Shown here: positions 6,305 through 14,860 of the stretch, in pieces
Numbering within the stretch: the first letter of the stretch is position 1
Layout: the number at the start of each line of letters is the position of its first letter
Source: Chitinophaga pinensis
GTDB lineage: Bacteria; Bacteroidota; Bacteroidia; NS11-12g; UBA9320
Length of the DNA: 19,181 nucleotides
Assembly: GCA_945890595.1 (NCBI GenBank)
Contig: CAMDCQ010000020.1
Coordinates: forward strand, 1-19,181
Direction of reading: 5' to 3'
Program-made: the position numbers and the translations under genes
The notes under the pieces: model-generated
Told to the model about the DNA's origin: nothing
The model's input: only the letters and a program-made list of their open reading frames with translations
Database searches by the model: none

Positions 6305-9300
6305 ATGAGTAAAATACAAGAAATAATCAAAGAGTTTAAGCTCTCCACCTGGGCGGTGAATAATAAAATCAGTGTTTATGTAATTATAGGCATCATCTTT
6401 ATTATTGGTTTCAAGAGCTACACTACGATGCCTAAGGAAAGTTTTCCAGAGGTAAAACAACCCATCATATACATCAACACAGCTTACCCTGGCAACTCTC
6501 CAATCGACATGGAGAATCTAGTAACTCGTGCTATCGAAAAAGAGATTAATACCATTACTGGTCTTAAAAAGTTGACTTCTACCAGTATCCAAGATTTCTC
6601 CATAATTGTAGCAGAGTTCGAATTTTCGGTTAAAGGCGAAAAGGCGTTGTTAGAAGTAAAAGACGCTATAGATAGGGCCAAAATGGACTTACCGAATGAT
6701 CTACCCGCAGATCCGAGTGTGATGGAAATGGACTTTTCACAGTTTCCAGTAATGAACGTAAACGTAAGTGGTGACTATGAAGAAGACAAGCTTAAAGAAT
6801 ACGCAGAATACCTAAAAGAAGAGATGGAAAACCTCTCCGAAGTATCTTCTGTAGACATCTCAGGACTAACCGATGAAGAAGTGGAAGTATCCATAGACAG
6901 AGTTAAAATGGAAGCATTAGAACTTTCCTTAAACGATGTTGAACAAGCGATTAGAGGAGAAAACATTACCATGTCTGGTGGTGATATTAAAAGCATAGAA
7001 GGCAGTGATATTACCCGCAGAAATATCCGAATAGACGGAGAGTTTAAAAATTGGAGAGACATTGAAAATGTTATCGTTAAAAACGAGTTCCAGAACATTG
7101 TATACCTTAGAGACATAGGCACGGTAAAATTTGGGGCCAAGGAATCTACTAGTTTTGCTCGGCTAAATGGAGAAACAGTGGTAACCCTTGACATCAAAAA
7201 GAAAAGTGGAGGAAACCTAATAGCTGCTGCAGAAAAAATTCAAGAAATAGTTAAGAAAGCAAAACAAGACGTTTTGCCAAAAGACTTGGAAGTGGTAATT
7301 ACCAATGACCAAAGTAAAATGACCAAGAACATGGTTAATAACTTGGAGAACAGCATTATCATGGGTGTCCTCTTAGTTGTTGGTGTTCTTGTTTTCTTCT
7401 TAGGCGTACGTAACTCACTTTTTGTTGGAATAGCCATTCCCTTATCCATGTTAATGAGTATTGCCATATTGGATTATAGTGGTACCAGTCTAAATATGAT
7501 GGTGTTGTTCTCTTTAATTCTCGCATTGGGAATGTTAGTGGACAATGGGATTGTTATCGTTGAAAACGTGTACCGACAATTTTCCGAAAAAGGTAAATCT
7601 AGAGAAGATGCATCTAAAGAAGGAACCGGAGAAGTGGCCACTGCGATAATAGCATCTACAGCCACTACGGTCGCAGCATTCGTTCCATTAATGTTCTGGC
7701 CAAGTTTGATGGGTGAGTTCTTTAAATACTTGCCTATAACACTTATTATAGTGCTTTCTTCATCACTGTTTGTAGCATTGGTAGTGAATCCTGTTCTAAC
7801 TGCAGATTGGATTAAGTTAGGCAATGATGAAAAGTCTAAGAACGGTAAGTTTTGGGTAAGAAATGCCATTCTATTATTGATTGCAGTCTTACTGTATGTA
7901 ATCGGGCAAAATATAATGGGCGGACTCTTCATTGGGGCTGTAATCATAGGAATTACGAATAGATATTTACTTACACCAGGAGCAAATTATTTCATGGAGT
8001 ACTCTATGCCTCGCATTGAAAACACCTATGCTCAGTTTCTACGTTTTGCTCTTGAAGGAAAGAAACCAATGGCATTTCTTATTGGGATAATTGTCTTCTT
8101 TGTTTTAACGCTAGTACTTTTTGCGGTAAAAACGCCTCCGGTTGTTTTCTTTCCAGATAGCGAGCCAAATTATGTAAACATCTATATTGAGACTCCTTTA
8201 GGTACCGATATAGAACGAACCAACGAGATTACCAAAAAACTAGAACAACGCATACTCCCAGTTATCGCTAAAGACAGCGTAATTGTAGAAGCGGTCCTTG
8301 CTCAAGTTGGAGAAAAAACAGCAGACCCAAATGCAGGACCACAAAGTGGATCGTCACCCAATAAAGCACGTATAACCATTTCTTTCTTTGAGTTCGAAAA
8401 ACGTGTTTTCTTGTCAGAGACCAATACCAGCGAAATTATGAAAAACATAAAAGCTGCGTGTGCCGATTTCCCTGAGGCACAACTCACATTTGCGAAAGAT
8501 AATATGGGCCCTCCGGTAGGAAAACCAATAAATGTCGAAGTGAAAGGTGAAGACTATCTTACTTTAATAGCTGAGGTGGAAAAGATAAAAGCAAAAATGG
8601 AAGCCGAAAACTTAGATGGAGTTGACCAACTAAAAACGGACCTAGAACTAGGCAAGCCTGTATTAGAAATCAATGTAAATCAAGAAGCAGCACGTCGTTT
8701 TGGATTAAGCACTATGCAAATAGCTGGCACCATTAGAACTGCTTTATTGGGTAAAGAAATTTCTAAATATAAAGAGGGTGAAGATGATTATGAAATACAG
8801 CTTCGTTTTCAAGAAGAATACCGATATAACCTAAACAATCTTATGAATACCAGAATAACGTTTAGGAATATGGCCACCGGTAAGATTAGTCAAGTGCCTA
8901 TAAGTGCGGTAGCAGATGTTTCATACAACTCCACCTACGGTTCCGTAAAACGAAAAGATCTAGATCGTGTGATTACCATCTATTCTGAAGTAGAGGAAGG
9001 AAAAAATGCCAATGCCTTGGTCGCTCGATTTAAAGAACTTCTAGCCGATCACGAAATGAAACAGGGTTATGAATTTAGCTTTACAGGGGAACAGCAAGAG
9101 CAAGATGAGTCAATGGCATTCCTAAGCGGAGCAATGTTGTTAGCGATGTTTTTAATATTCCTAATCATCGTGACCCAGTTCAACTCTATTGGGGGTCCAT
9201 TTATCATTATGGTTACTGTGGTATTTAGTACCATTGGAGTATTCCTTGGTTTTTCGCTTACCGGAACAACTTTCTCTATTATGATGACCGGTATCGGAAT

Positions 9301-9733
9301 TATCTCGTTAGCGGGGATTGTAGTAAACAATGCAATCGTTCTGATTGATTATACCAACTTACTAAGAGAGCGAAAAAGGGGGGAACAAGGATTAGGCAGT
9401 GATGATAGACTTACGATACCTGAAATTGTGGATACGATAGTGGAGTCTGGTCAAACCCGATTAAGACCCGTATTACTTACTGCTATCACAACCGTTTTAG
9501 GTCTATTCCCTCTTGCAGTAGGTTTCAATGTCAACTTCGCCCGTTTGCTAAGAGAAGGTAATGCAGAATTATATTGGGGAGGCCAAAATGCTTCATTCTG
9601 GGGTCCAATGGCATGGGCAGTTATATATGGATTGACATTCGCTACTTTCCTTACCCTCGTAATTGTCCCGGTAATGTATTTCTTAAGTGACAAGTTAGGA
9701 ATTTGGATAAAGTCTAAATTTCGAAATGACTAA
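6305..9733 (+). CDS. HAE1-type RND efflux transporter (AcrB/MdtB-like), inner membrane
   Basis: This is the proton-driven pump of the system. Its 1142 residues show the duplicated RND layout: TM1 near 22-38 followed by a large periplasmic loop with SFPEVKQPIIYI and DFSQFPVMNV, then a TM2-TM6 bundle. A second half repeats this, ending in LTFATFLTLVIVPVMYFL. TM4 carries GMLVDNGIVIVENV with Asp413. The second aspartate of AcrB (D408) is Asn here, as in many relatives of this branch. The TM10 equivalent is GIISLAGIVVNNAIVLIDY, with Asn replacing the lysine of AcrB. It is about 100 residues longer than AcrB. The extra length lies at about 515-560, where two additional hydrophobic segments (AILLLIAVLLYVIG and GLFIGAVIIGITNRYLL) precede the second half. 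The transported substrate cannot be inferred. The operon ends with a strong terminator about 100 bases downstream. Confidence 0.94.
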   Translation: MSKIQEIIKEFKLSTWAVNNKISVYVIIGIIFIIGFKSYTTMPKESFPEVKQPIIYINTAYPGNSPIDMENLVTRAIEKEINTITGLKKLTSTSIQDFSIIVAEFEFSVKGEKALLEVKDAIDRAKMDLPNDLPADPSVMEMDFSQFPVMNVNVSGDYEEDKLKEYAEYLKEEMENLSEVSSVDISGLTDEEVEVSIDRVKMEALELSLNDVEQAIRGENITMSGGDIKSIEGSDITRRNIRIDGEFKNWRDIENVIVKNEFQNIVYLRDIGTVKFGAKESTSFARLNGETVVTLDIKKKSGGNLIAAAEKIQEIVKKAKQDVLPKDLEVVITNDQSKMTKNMVNNLENSIIMGVLLVVGVLVFFLGVRNSLFVGIAIPLSMLMSIAILDYSGTSLNMMVLFSLILALGMLVDNGIVIVENVYRQFSEKGKSREDASKEGTGEVATAIIASTATTVAAFVPLMFWPSLMGEFFKYLPITLIIVLSSSLFVALVVNPVLTADWIKLGNDEKSKNGKFWVRNAILLLIAVLLYVIGQNIMGGLFIGAVIIGITNRYLLTPGANYFMEYSMPRIENTYAQFLRFALEGKKPMAFLIGIIVFFVLTLVLFAVKTPPVVFFPDSEPNYVNIYIETPLGTDIERTNEITKKLEQRILPVIAKDSVIVEAVLAQVGEKTADPNAGPQSGSSPNKARITISFFEFEKRVFLSETNTSEIMKNIKAACADFPEAQLTFAKDNMGPPVGKPINVEVKGEDYLTLIAEVEKIKAKMEAENLDGVDQLKTDLELGKPVLEINVNQEAARRFGLSTMQIAGTIRTALLGKEISKYKEGEDDYEIQLRFQEEYRYNLNNLMNTRITFRNMATGKISQVPISAVADVSYNSTYGSVKRKDLDRVITIYSEVEEGKNANALVARFKELLADHEMKQGYEFSFTGEQQEQDESMAFLSGAMLLAMFLIFLIIVTQFNSIGGPFIIMVTVVFSTIGVFLGFSLTGTTFSIMMTGIGIISLAGIVVNNAIVLIDYTNLLRERKRGEQGLGSDDRLTIPEIVDTIVESGQTRLRPVLLTAITTVLGLFPLAVGFNVNFARLLREGNAELYWGGQNASFWGPMAWAVIYGLTFATFLTLVIVPVMYFLSDKLGIWIKSKFRND

Positions 9734-9829
9734 ATACTGACGCGTTCTTTAGCGGTCTAAATCAACAAATTCAGTTCCTTTGAAGCATATAAGAGCTCAA
9801 ACTATAGTTTTTTAGTTTTTGGTTAGACT

Positions 9830-9864
9830 AAGCCCCTATTTCGCAAGAAACGGGGGCTTTTTTT
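9830..9864 (+). terminator. Intrinsic terminator of the efflux operon
   Basis: The arms AAGCCCC..TTTC and GAAA..GGGGCTT form a GC-rich hairpin closed by a GCAA (GNRA) tetraloop at 9843-9846. One A/C mismatch and one possible T-G pair interrupt the stem. Seven Ts follow (9858-9864). It is the only terminator-like structure between the pump gene and the acetyltransferase gene. Confidence 0.85.
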
Positions 9865-9875
9865 ATAATAGGTGT

Positions 9876-9883
9876 TATATTTG
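9876..9883 (+). promoter_or_regulatory. -7 promoter box TATATTTG upstream of the ElaA-like gene
   Basis: TATATTTG is an exact match to TAnnTTTG and lies 13 bases before the ATG at 9897, just past the terminator. No TTG lies at the expected upstream distance because that position falls in the terminator stem and T-run. Confidence 0.5.
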
Positions 9884-9896
9884 ATTCATTATCTAT

Positions 9897-10361
9897 ATGA
9901 CGTACCAACCGAACTGGAATATCGACGCTTTTAGTGACTTAGAAGTCTATAATTACCATCATATTATGGCTTTGCGGTCTTCCATTTTTGTGGTAGAGCA
10001 AAATTGCCCCTACCAAGATATAGACGATAAAGACCTAACCGCATTTCACGTTTACGGGAAGTTAGGTCAACAGGTAATTGCGGTATGCAGAATTTTACCT
10101 GCGGGGATTTCGTATAGCGAGATATCCATCGGCAGGGTGGCTGTATCGATGGAGTATCGAGGAACCAATGTAGCTAATGATCTAATGCATCAAACCTTGC
10201 GTTTTATAGAAAATAAGTGGGGTACACAAGATATTCGAATTTCAGCACAACACCATCTTACCTCTTTTTATAGTCGATTTGATTTTATTCAGGTATCCGA
10301 AATCTACTTGGAAGATGATATTCCGCATGTAGAAATGCTCAGAACCGCTAAAAACCATTAA
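9897..10361 (+). CDS. elaA: ElaA-family GNAT N-acetyltransferase
   Basis: This 154-residue cytoplasmic protein matches the ElaA branch of the GCN5-related acetyltransferases, which use acetyl-CoA; the acceptor of ElaA is not established. Family hallmarks in order are: W4x-F near the start, ALRSSIFVVEQNCPYQDIDD (25-44), ARILP-like AVCRILPAG, IGRVAVSMEYRG (86-97), ISAQHHLTSFYSRFDFIQV and the near-terminal EDDIPHVEM. The acetyl-CoA loop reads RGTNVANDLM, where most GNATs have glycines after RG, so cofactor binding may be slightly altered. It has its own promoter box and stands apart from the efflux operon. Confidence 0.9.
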   Translation: MTYQPNWNIDAFSDLEVYNYHHIMALRSSIFVVEQNCPYQDIDDKDLTAFHVYGKLGQQVIAVCRILPAGISYSEISIGRVAVSMEYRGTNVANDLMHQTLRFIENKWGTQDIRISAQHHLTSFYSRFDFIQVSEIYLEDDIPHVEMLRTAKNH

Positions 10362-10430
10362 ACCTCATTTTATTAGCTACCTAACTCGTTACTAAAATTC
10401 AAAGCGCATCCCTTCATCAAACAAAAAAAT

Positions 10431-10438
10431 TATCTTCG
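10431..10438 (+). promoter_or_regulatory. -7 promoter box TATCTTCG for the M42 peptidase gene
   Basis: TATCTTCG differs from the TAnnTTTG consensus by one base and lies 5 bases before the ATG at 10444, a spacing often seen in Flavobacteria with near-leaderless mRNAs. No upstream TTG was found at the standard distance. Confidence 0.4.
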
Positions 10439-10443
10439 CCCCA

Positions 10444-11514
10444 ATGAGAAAAGAAAGTAAAAAATTCCTTAGAGACTATCTAAATGCTAACTCTCCTACA
10501 GGTTTTGAAACTGCAGGTCAGAAAATCTGGCTTGAATATATGAAGCAATACATTGACGAATATGAAGTAGATGTGTATGGTTCTGTTGTAGGTGTAATTA
10601 ACCCCGGACAGAAATATAAAGTAGTCATAGAAGCCCATGCTGACGAGATAGCTTGGTTTGTAAATTATATAGACGAAAAAGGCTACATATATGTGATTCG
10701 AAACGGCGGAAGTGATCATCAAATTGCACCCAGCATGCGTGTTCACTTACATACACCAAAAGGTAAAGTAGATGGTATTTTTGGATGGCCCGCTATACAC
10801 GTACGCAACAAAGACAGAGAACCTGCTCCGTCATTAGCTAATTTAACGATAGACGTTGGAGCTGCTAATAAAAAAGAAGTTCTGGCTATGGGTATAGACG
10901 TAGGAACCGTTGCAACTTTTGATGCAGAGATGATGGAGCTTAACAAAAAATATGTTGTAGCTCGTGCTATTGATAACCGAGGTGGTGGCTTCATGATTGC
11001 CGAAGTTGCTCGATTATTAAAAGAAAACAAGATAAAATTACCCTATACCTTATACGTAGTAAATGCCGTGCAAGAAGAAATAGGTCTGCGAGGAGCAGAA
11101 ATGATCAGTAGAAGATTAAAACCAGACGTAGCCATCGTTACGGATGTAACCCACGACACACATAGCCCAATGTACGACAAGAAAACACAAGGCGATACTA
11201 AATGTGGTGGCGGACCTGCTGTAACAACTGGACCCGCTGTACAAAATAACTTACTTAATATGATAATTGACGTAGCAAAAGCAAACAAAATAGACATACA
11301 ACGACAAGCAGCTAGTAGAAGTACCGGCACCGACACGGATGCATTTGCCTACAGCGATATTGGTGTGGCGAGCGCACTTATATCGTTACCACTTAAGTAT
11401 ATGCACACTACCGTGGAAACCGTAGCTTACTCAGATATTGAAGATTGCATTCAACTAATGTACCATACGCTTTGTCAGCTAGAAGCGGGACACGATTTTA
11501 GATATTTCAAGTAA
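10444..11514 (+). CDS. M42-family metallopeptidase (aminopeptidase/endoglucanase-like)
   Basis: This 356-residue cytoplasmic peptidase belongs to the M42 family of two-metal aminopeptidases that trim peptides and form large tetrahedral assemblies. All expected active-site positions can be placed: His65 and catalytic Asp67 in EAHADEIAW, bridging Asp177 in RAIDNRGGG, the catalytic Glu pair Glu211-Glu212 in VQEEIGLRGAE, Asp234 in VTDVTHDTH, and His321 in KYMHTTVETV. The N-terminal NANSPTGFE motif is also typical of M42. Length is normal and nothing is missing. It appears monocistronic: a promoter box precedes it and a palindromic terminator follows within 20 bases. Substrate preference cannot be read from the sequence. 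Confidence 0.93.
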   Translation: MRKESKKFLRDYLNANSPTGFETAGQKIWLEYMKQYIDEYEVDVYGSVVGVINPGQKYKVVIEAHADEIAWFVNYIDEKGYIYVIRNGGSDHQIAPSMRVHLHTPKGKVDGIFGWPAIHVRNKDREPAPSLANLTIDVGAANKKEVLAMGIDVGTVATFDAEMMELNKKYVVARAIDNRGGGFMIAEVARLLKENKIKLPYTLYVVNAVQEEIGLRGAEMISRRLKPDVAIVTDVTHDTHSPMYDKKTQGDTKCGGGPAVTTGPAVQNNLLNMIIDVAKANKIDIQRQAASRSTGTDTDAFAYSDIGVASALISLPLKYMHTTVETVAYSDIEDCIQLMYHTLCQLEAGHDFRYFK

Positions 11515-11529
11515 AATCTAGTGATTTTA

Positions 11530-11559
11530 AAAAAAGGCTTCCAATTGGAAGCCTTTTTT
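11530..11559. terminator. Palindromic (bidirectional) terminator after the M42 gene
   Basis: The 30-base element is a perfect palindrome: six As, GGCTTCC, the four-base centre AATT, GGAAGCC, six Ts. It begins 15 bases after the M42 stop codon. The T-run on each strand means it can stop transcription from both sides, although both neighbours are on the plus strand. Confidence 0.9.
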
Positions 11560-11647
11560 AGTAGTGCTTACTAGTAGGCACTTAGCTATTCGTGCTGTTC
11601 AAATCCAAAATCAAAGTGTATATTGGGTATATAATAAGGTAAACGCT

Positions 11648-12013
11648 ATGCACAGAATTAATTCATCCAGCACTGAGACACTACTATTTCTTAAGTCAGA
11701 TTGCACAAAATCCAAAAAAGTATTTTCCTCTGCCAAAAGCATTAGCAACCAAGTAAATGTAATAGACTTACTTAAGACTAAAAGCACTGGAACCCTATGG
11801 GAGAATATTCTATCTAAACTAAATATGTCCCCTAAAGAACTGTTAGATAAGTCAAGTCCATACTACCAAGCTAATATAAGAGGACGCGATTTTGAAGAAA
11901 GAGATTGGACTAATTTACTAATGAATAATCCAAGTTTAATAAGGGGTCCTATCGTGATAAAAGGAAATAAAGCTAGGCTGATAGACAATCCTACCGATAT
12001 TTATAGAATGTAA
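11648..12013 (+). CDS. ArsC/Spx-like thioredoxin-fold protein (arsenate reductase family)
   Basis: This 121-residue protein resembles the ArsC/Spx/YffB family. It starts with a beta strand TLLFLKSDCTKSKKV carrying a single cysteine (Cys19) in a CxxS arrangement. A helical middle follows, with LNMSPKELLDKSSPYYQ, and it ends with NNPSLIRGPIVIKGNKARLI, the usual (R)P-I/V-V/I strand. In ArsC the residue before the proline is a catalytic Arg; here it is Gly100, preceded by Arg99, so true arsenate reductase activity is doubtful. The open frame begins at 11564, only 5 bases after the terminator. ATG at 11648 is preferred because the fold begins 10 residues later and the 28 upstream residues look unlike the family. 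It may act in redox or stress control. Confidence 0.7.
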   Translation: MHRINSSSTETLLFLKSDCTKSKKVFSSAKSISNQVNVIDLLKTKSTGTLWENILSKLNMSPKELLDKSSPYYQANIRGRDFEERDWTNLLMNNPSLIRGPIVIKGNKARLIDNPTDIYRM

Positions 12014-12080
12014 AAAACCCAGCAGGCTACATTTATCACCTACAAATAATTAGGATAGCTATTTATAAACTATGGCCTTT

Positions 12081-12110
12081 TTGCAAAGTTCTTACTTTAG
12101 TCCACCTTTG
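12081..12110 (+). promoter_or_regulatory. Bacteroidota-type promoter for the outer-membrane protein gene
   Basis: TTG (12081-12083), 19 bases, then CACCTTTG (12103-12110), one mismatch to TAnnTTTG. It lies 11 bases before the ATG at 12122. Confidence 0.55.
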
Positions 12111-12121
12111 CAGTATTCAAC

Positions 12122-13033
12122 ATGAATTTTAAAAAATACACGACTTGGGGTCTTGCCATAAATCTTATACTAATTACAAGTACTGCTATGGCACAAACTT
12201 ACAAAAGCGCAAGCTGGTCCACGAATATCTATGTAGGTGGTAGTAATATGCTGGGAGACTTAGGAGGGAGTCGATTTATAGGGAATAGAGGGATTTTTGA
12301 TTATAATATAAGAGCTAATCGACTGGCACTTGGAACTGGAATCACTATGAATTCTGGCGCATTTTCCGTCGGGCTTAATGCTTTAGGCACTCGTTTAGTT
12401 AGTAATGACGGATATTCTCGTCAAAACTTTCAGGTAGCGCGTAACTTGAGTGTGAGAACTAACCTCTTTGAAGTAAGTGTGCTAGGCGAAATCAGACCAT
12501 TTAGCAGGTCTGCTGGTTTTAATCGATTTTACATATACACCGGTGTGGGTGGTATTTATTATAAACCCATGAGCAAGCTAAAGGATGAATGGTATGACCT
12601 GAGAAAAGCAGGAACAGAAGGCCAATATTTGGAAAATGGCCCTGGACCTTATAGCGAGCTAGACATCGTAATACCATACGGCCTTGGTTATAAATTTAGA
12701 CTTGCCAAAAGCACTTCATTACTCCTTGATTTTGGATTTAGAAAAACATTTACGGATTATCTGGATGACGTAAGTACCGTATATGCTGATCCGGCAGAGC
12801 TTAATGCGGCACAACCTGATTTCCCTGTTTCGCAACTTGCCGATAAATCTGTGGTACCTAATGCCATAGGTTATGAGCGTGGTAACCCCAAAAATGATGA
12901 CCAGTATTTTATTATTGGATTAAAATTTGAATATATCTTGGGAGGAAAATCTGGAGATGGATGCTACTATAATCGAAATCCTCCCAAAACCAGAAGCACT
13001 CGAATAAATCAACGCAAAATGTTTACGAGATAA
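12122..13033 (+). CDS. Outer-membrane beta-barrel protein, DUF6089-like
   Basis: This 303-residue exported protein has a signal peptide of about 24 residues, ending STAMAQ. The mature part starts with an amphipathic strand and the pattern YVGGSNMLGDLGGS, as in the DUF6089 barrels of Bacteroidota. Alternating hydrophobic/polar strands follow (TGITMNSGAFSVGLNALG; RTNLFEVSVLGEIRPFS; FYIYTGVGGIYYK; TSLLLDFGFRKTF; YFIIGLKFEYIL). The C-terminus has a basic tail, YYNRNPPKTRSTR, common in that group. Function is unknown; relatives are often annotated simply as outer-membrane proteins. It is transcribed alone and converges on pth: the two stop codons are only 7 bases apart and no terminator hairpin lies between them. 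Confidence 0.75.
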   Translation: MNFKKYTTWGLAINLILITSTAMAQTYKSASWSTNIYVGGSNMLGDLGGSRFIGNRGIFDYNIRANRLALGTGITMNSGAFSVGLNALGTRLVSNDGYSRQNFQVARNLSVRTNLFEVSVLGEIRPFSRSAGFNRFYIYTGVGGIYYKPMSKLKDEWYDLRKAGTEGQYLENGPGPYSELDIVIPYGLGYKFRLAKSTSLLLDFGFRKTFTDYLDDVSTVYADPAELNAAQPDFPVSQLADKSVVPNAIGYERGNPKNDDQYFIIGLKFEYILGGKSGDGCYYNRNPPKTRSTRINQRKMFTR

Positions 13034-13040
13034 GCGTAGT

Positions 13041-13646
13041 CTATCCGCTAAATTCGTTCATTGCGCCATTTAGCCCTTTTATGATCCACGCTTCAATAGC
13101 TAAGCACGTTCGATCTTTTTGCAAGGCAACCTCAATGGCTTCGCTTTCGCCCCACTTGCCGAGCACAAATTCTACTTGCCTACCTTTGGGATAGTCATTA
13201 CCTGCTCCAAAACGAATTCTATCGTAGCTATCCGTCCCTAGCTGTGCTTCTATATCTTTCAAACCGTTGTGACCCCCTGGACTACCTTTGCCTCTAATCC
13301 TTAGTTTACCGACATCAATAGAAATATCATCCGTGATAATCAAAAGATTTTTGGCGTTAATGTGTTCTGTACTCATCCAGTGCTTCACTGCCTTCCCACT
13401 TAAATTCATGTAGGTCGTTGGCTTTATACAGACTATTTGCTTTCCTCTAAATTTAAACTGAGCAACAAATGCATGCCTACCTGTCTCCCATTCCGCTCCA
13501 TGTGACTCTACCCATTGATCCAATACATCGAAACCAATGTTATGTCGGGTATTCGCATATTCTGCACCTATATTTCCTAAACCTGCTATTAAAAATTTCA
13601 TTTCATCTACTTCTTTTGAGTTGAATAAAGACTTCCAATTCCACAT
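13041..13646 (-). CDS. pth: Peptidyl-tRNA hydrolase
   Basis: Pth releases tRNA from peptidyl-tRNA that dropped off ribosomes, an essential recycling step in the cytoplasm. Residues match the E. coli active site: Asn25 (GLGNIG, N10), catalytic His35 (TRHNIGF, H20), Asn81 (YMNLSG, N68), Asp107 in ITDDISI (D93) and Asn127 (GGHNGLKD, N114). The catalytic domain would normally begin at Met16 (MKFLIAGLGN). I use the upstream ATG at 13646, giving an extra MWNWKSLFNSKEVDE. It overlaps the stop of the preceding permease gene as TAATG, typical of translational coupling, and similar short extensions occur in other Bacteroidota as far as I recall. It is last in the operon behind rbfA. Confidence 0.95.
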   Translation of the reverse strand: MWNWKSLFNSKEVDEMKFLIAGLGNIGAEYANTRHNIGFDVLDQWVESHGAEWETGRHAFVAQFKFRGKQIVCIKPTTYMNLSGKAVKHWMSTEHINAKNLLIITDDISIDVGKLRIRGKGSPGGHNGLKDIEAQLGTDSYDRIRFGAGNDYPKGRQVEFVLGKWGESEAIEVALQKDRTCLAIEAWIIKGLNGAMNEFSG

Positions 13647-14860
13647 TAATTAATTTTATTGATTTGAGTCATTGCCGCTTTGTGTGCAGGATATAACGAT
13701 ATCAAATACCCCAGAATACTTACCGTACCAAAAGTGAGTAAGACGTCCGTCCAAATAAGTTTAACTGGATACGCGTCTACTATAGCATTTTCTAGCTGTA
13801 ACCACCCAAATTGTTGCTGACAAATAACTAAAATACAGGCCAATATAATACCTACGCCACCACCAATAATCGCAATATAACTTCCTTGCCATAAAAAAAC
13901 TCTTCGGATGGTACTCTCCTGAATACCTATGCTTTTTAATATCCCGATATCCTTTTTCTTATCTAGGACTAGCATAATTAATGACCCAAAAATATTAAAC
14001 GACGAGATAATTAAGACCAAAGCTAGAATAGCAAAAGTAAACCACTTCTCACTGCTCACGATTTTATAAATCATCTCATTAAGTTCGCGTCGGGTTTTGA
14101 CAACCCATTTTTTACCAAGCGTAGTTTCAAGTTCTTTTTTTACTTCGGTTGCATCTGCGCCGTTTTTTAAAGATAACTCTAACGAACTAATAGCTCCGGG
14201 ATAGGTCAACAGTTTTTGAGCAAAAGCTAAGGATGTGATAAACGTTTCATTATCCTTCTCTTCATTCACCGTGAAGATACCACTTGCTCTTAGGTAGCCA
14301 GCGCTCAAAGAAGCCATTGGATTAAGAGAATTGTAATCGACGTCTCTGCGTGGAACAAAAATCGTCACTAACTCAGGACTTCCCGGAAATAGATTCAGCT
14401 TGCGTGACAATCCACCCCCAAAAACACCATAATACTGTGAAGAATCTCCTAAATTATAACTTCCTAGAATTATTAATGAGTCTAGTTTGTCCGATGCAAA
14501 ATTTTTACTTACTCCTTTTATCCTGCCTATTTCTTGATGTTGATCGAATTTAACAACTACCTTTTCTTCCAACGCTTGTGCCACATTTTGGACCTCATTT
14601 AGCGCTATTATTTTCGACTTTAAAACATCGGTATAATAAAAAGTTTTTTGTCCATTGGACGTGATTGTAATCTCTGGATCGTACTTATTGATAGTCAATT
14701 CCAGAATTTTTTCAAACCCATTCAATGTAGATAGAATCACAATCATTGCAAACGCCCCAACGCCAAATCCGAGCATTGCAATACCCGTAATCACATTGAT
14801 GGCATTCACTTTTTTCTTCGAAAAAAGATACCTGAATGCTATAAAAAGAGGAAGTCTCAC
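13646..14860 (-). CDS. FtsX-domain ABC transporter permease, LolC/LolE-like
   Basis: This 404-residue inner-membrane protein resembles LolC/LolE, which with the ATPase LolD detach lipoproteins from the inner membrane for delivery to the outer membrane. The N-terminus LPLFIAFRYLFSKKKVNAIN plus TM1 with LSTLNGFEK (47-55) is the MacB-PCD/LolE pattern. A periplasmic domain of about 215 residues follows. Three C-terminal helices come last: FAILALVLIISSFNIFGSL, then after the GILKSIGIQESTIRRVFLWQGS coupling loop AIIGGGVGIILACILVI, and VLLTFGTVSILGYLISL. The start is GTG at 14860, overlapping the rbfA stop as GTGA; no later start leaves the first helix intact. No LolD-like ATPase gene is in the window, so it must be supplied from elsewhere. 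Confidence 0.88.
   Translation of the reverse strand: MRLPLFIAFRYLFSKKKVNAINVITGIAMLGFGVGAFAMIVILSTLNGFEKILELTINKYDPEITITSNGQKTFYYTDVLKSKIIALNEVQNVAQALEEKVVVKFDQHQEIGRIKGVSKNFASDKLDSLIILGSYNLGDSSQYYGVFGGGLSRKLNLFPGSPELVTIFVPRRDVDYNSLNPMASLSAGYLRASGIFTVNEEKDNETFITSLAFAQKLLTYPGAISSLELSLKNGADATEVKKELETTLGKKWVVKTRRELNEMIYKIVSSEKWFTFAILALVLIISSFNIFGSLIMLVLDKKKDIGILKSIGIQESTIRRVFLWQGSYIAIIGGGVGIILACILVICQQQFGWLQLENAIVDAYPVKLIWTDVLLTFGTVSILGYLISLYPAHKAAMTQINKIN

Noticed and set aside
7474..7947. Minus-strand open frame of 157 codons inside the RND gene
   Set aside because: It lies antisense in a well-supported transporter gene, has no family resemblance and its composition mirrors the hydrophobic codons of the sense strand.
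11564..11647. N-terminal extension of the ArsC/Spx-like protein
   Set aside because: The start would lie 5 bases after a strong terminator, and the extra 28 residues do not resemble the family.
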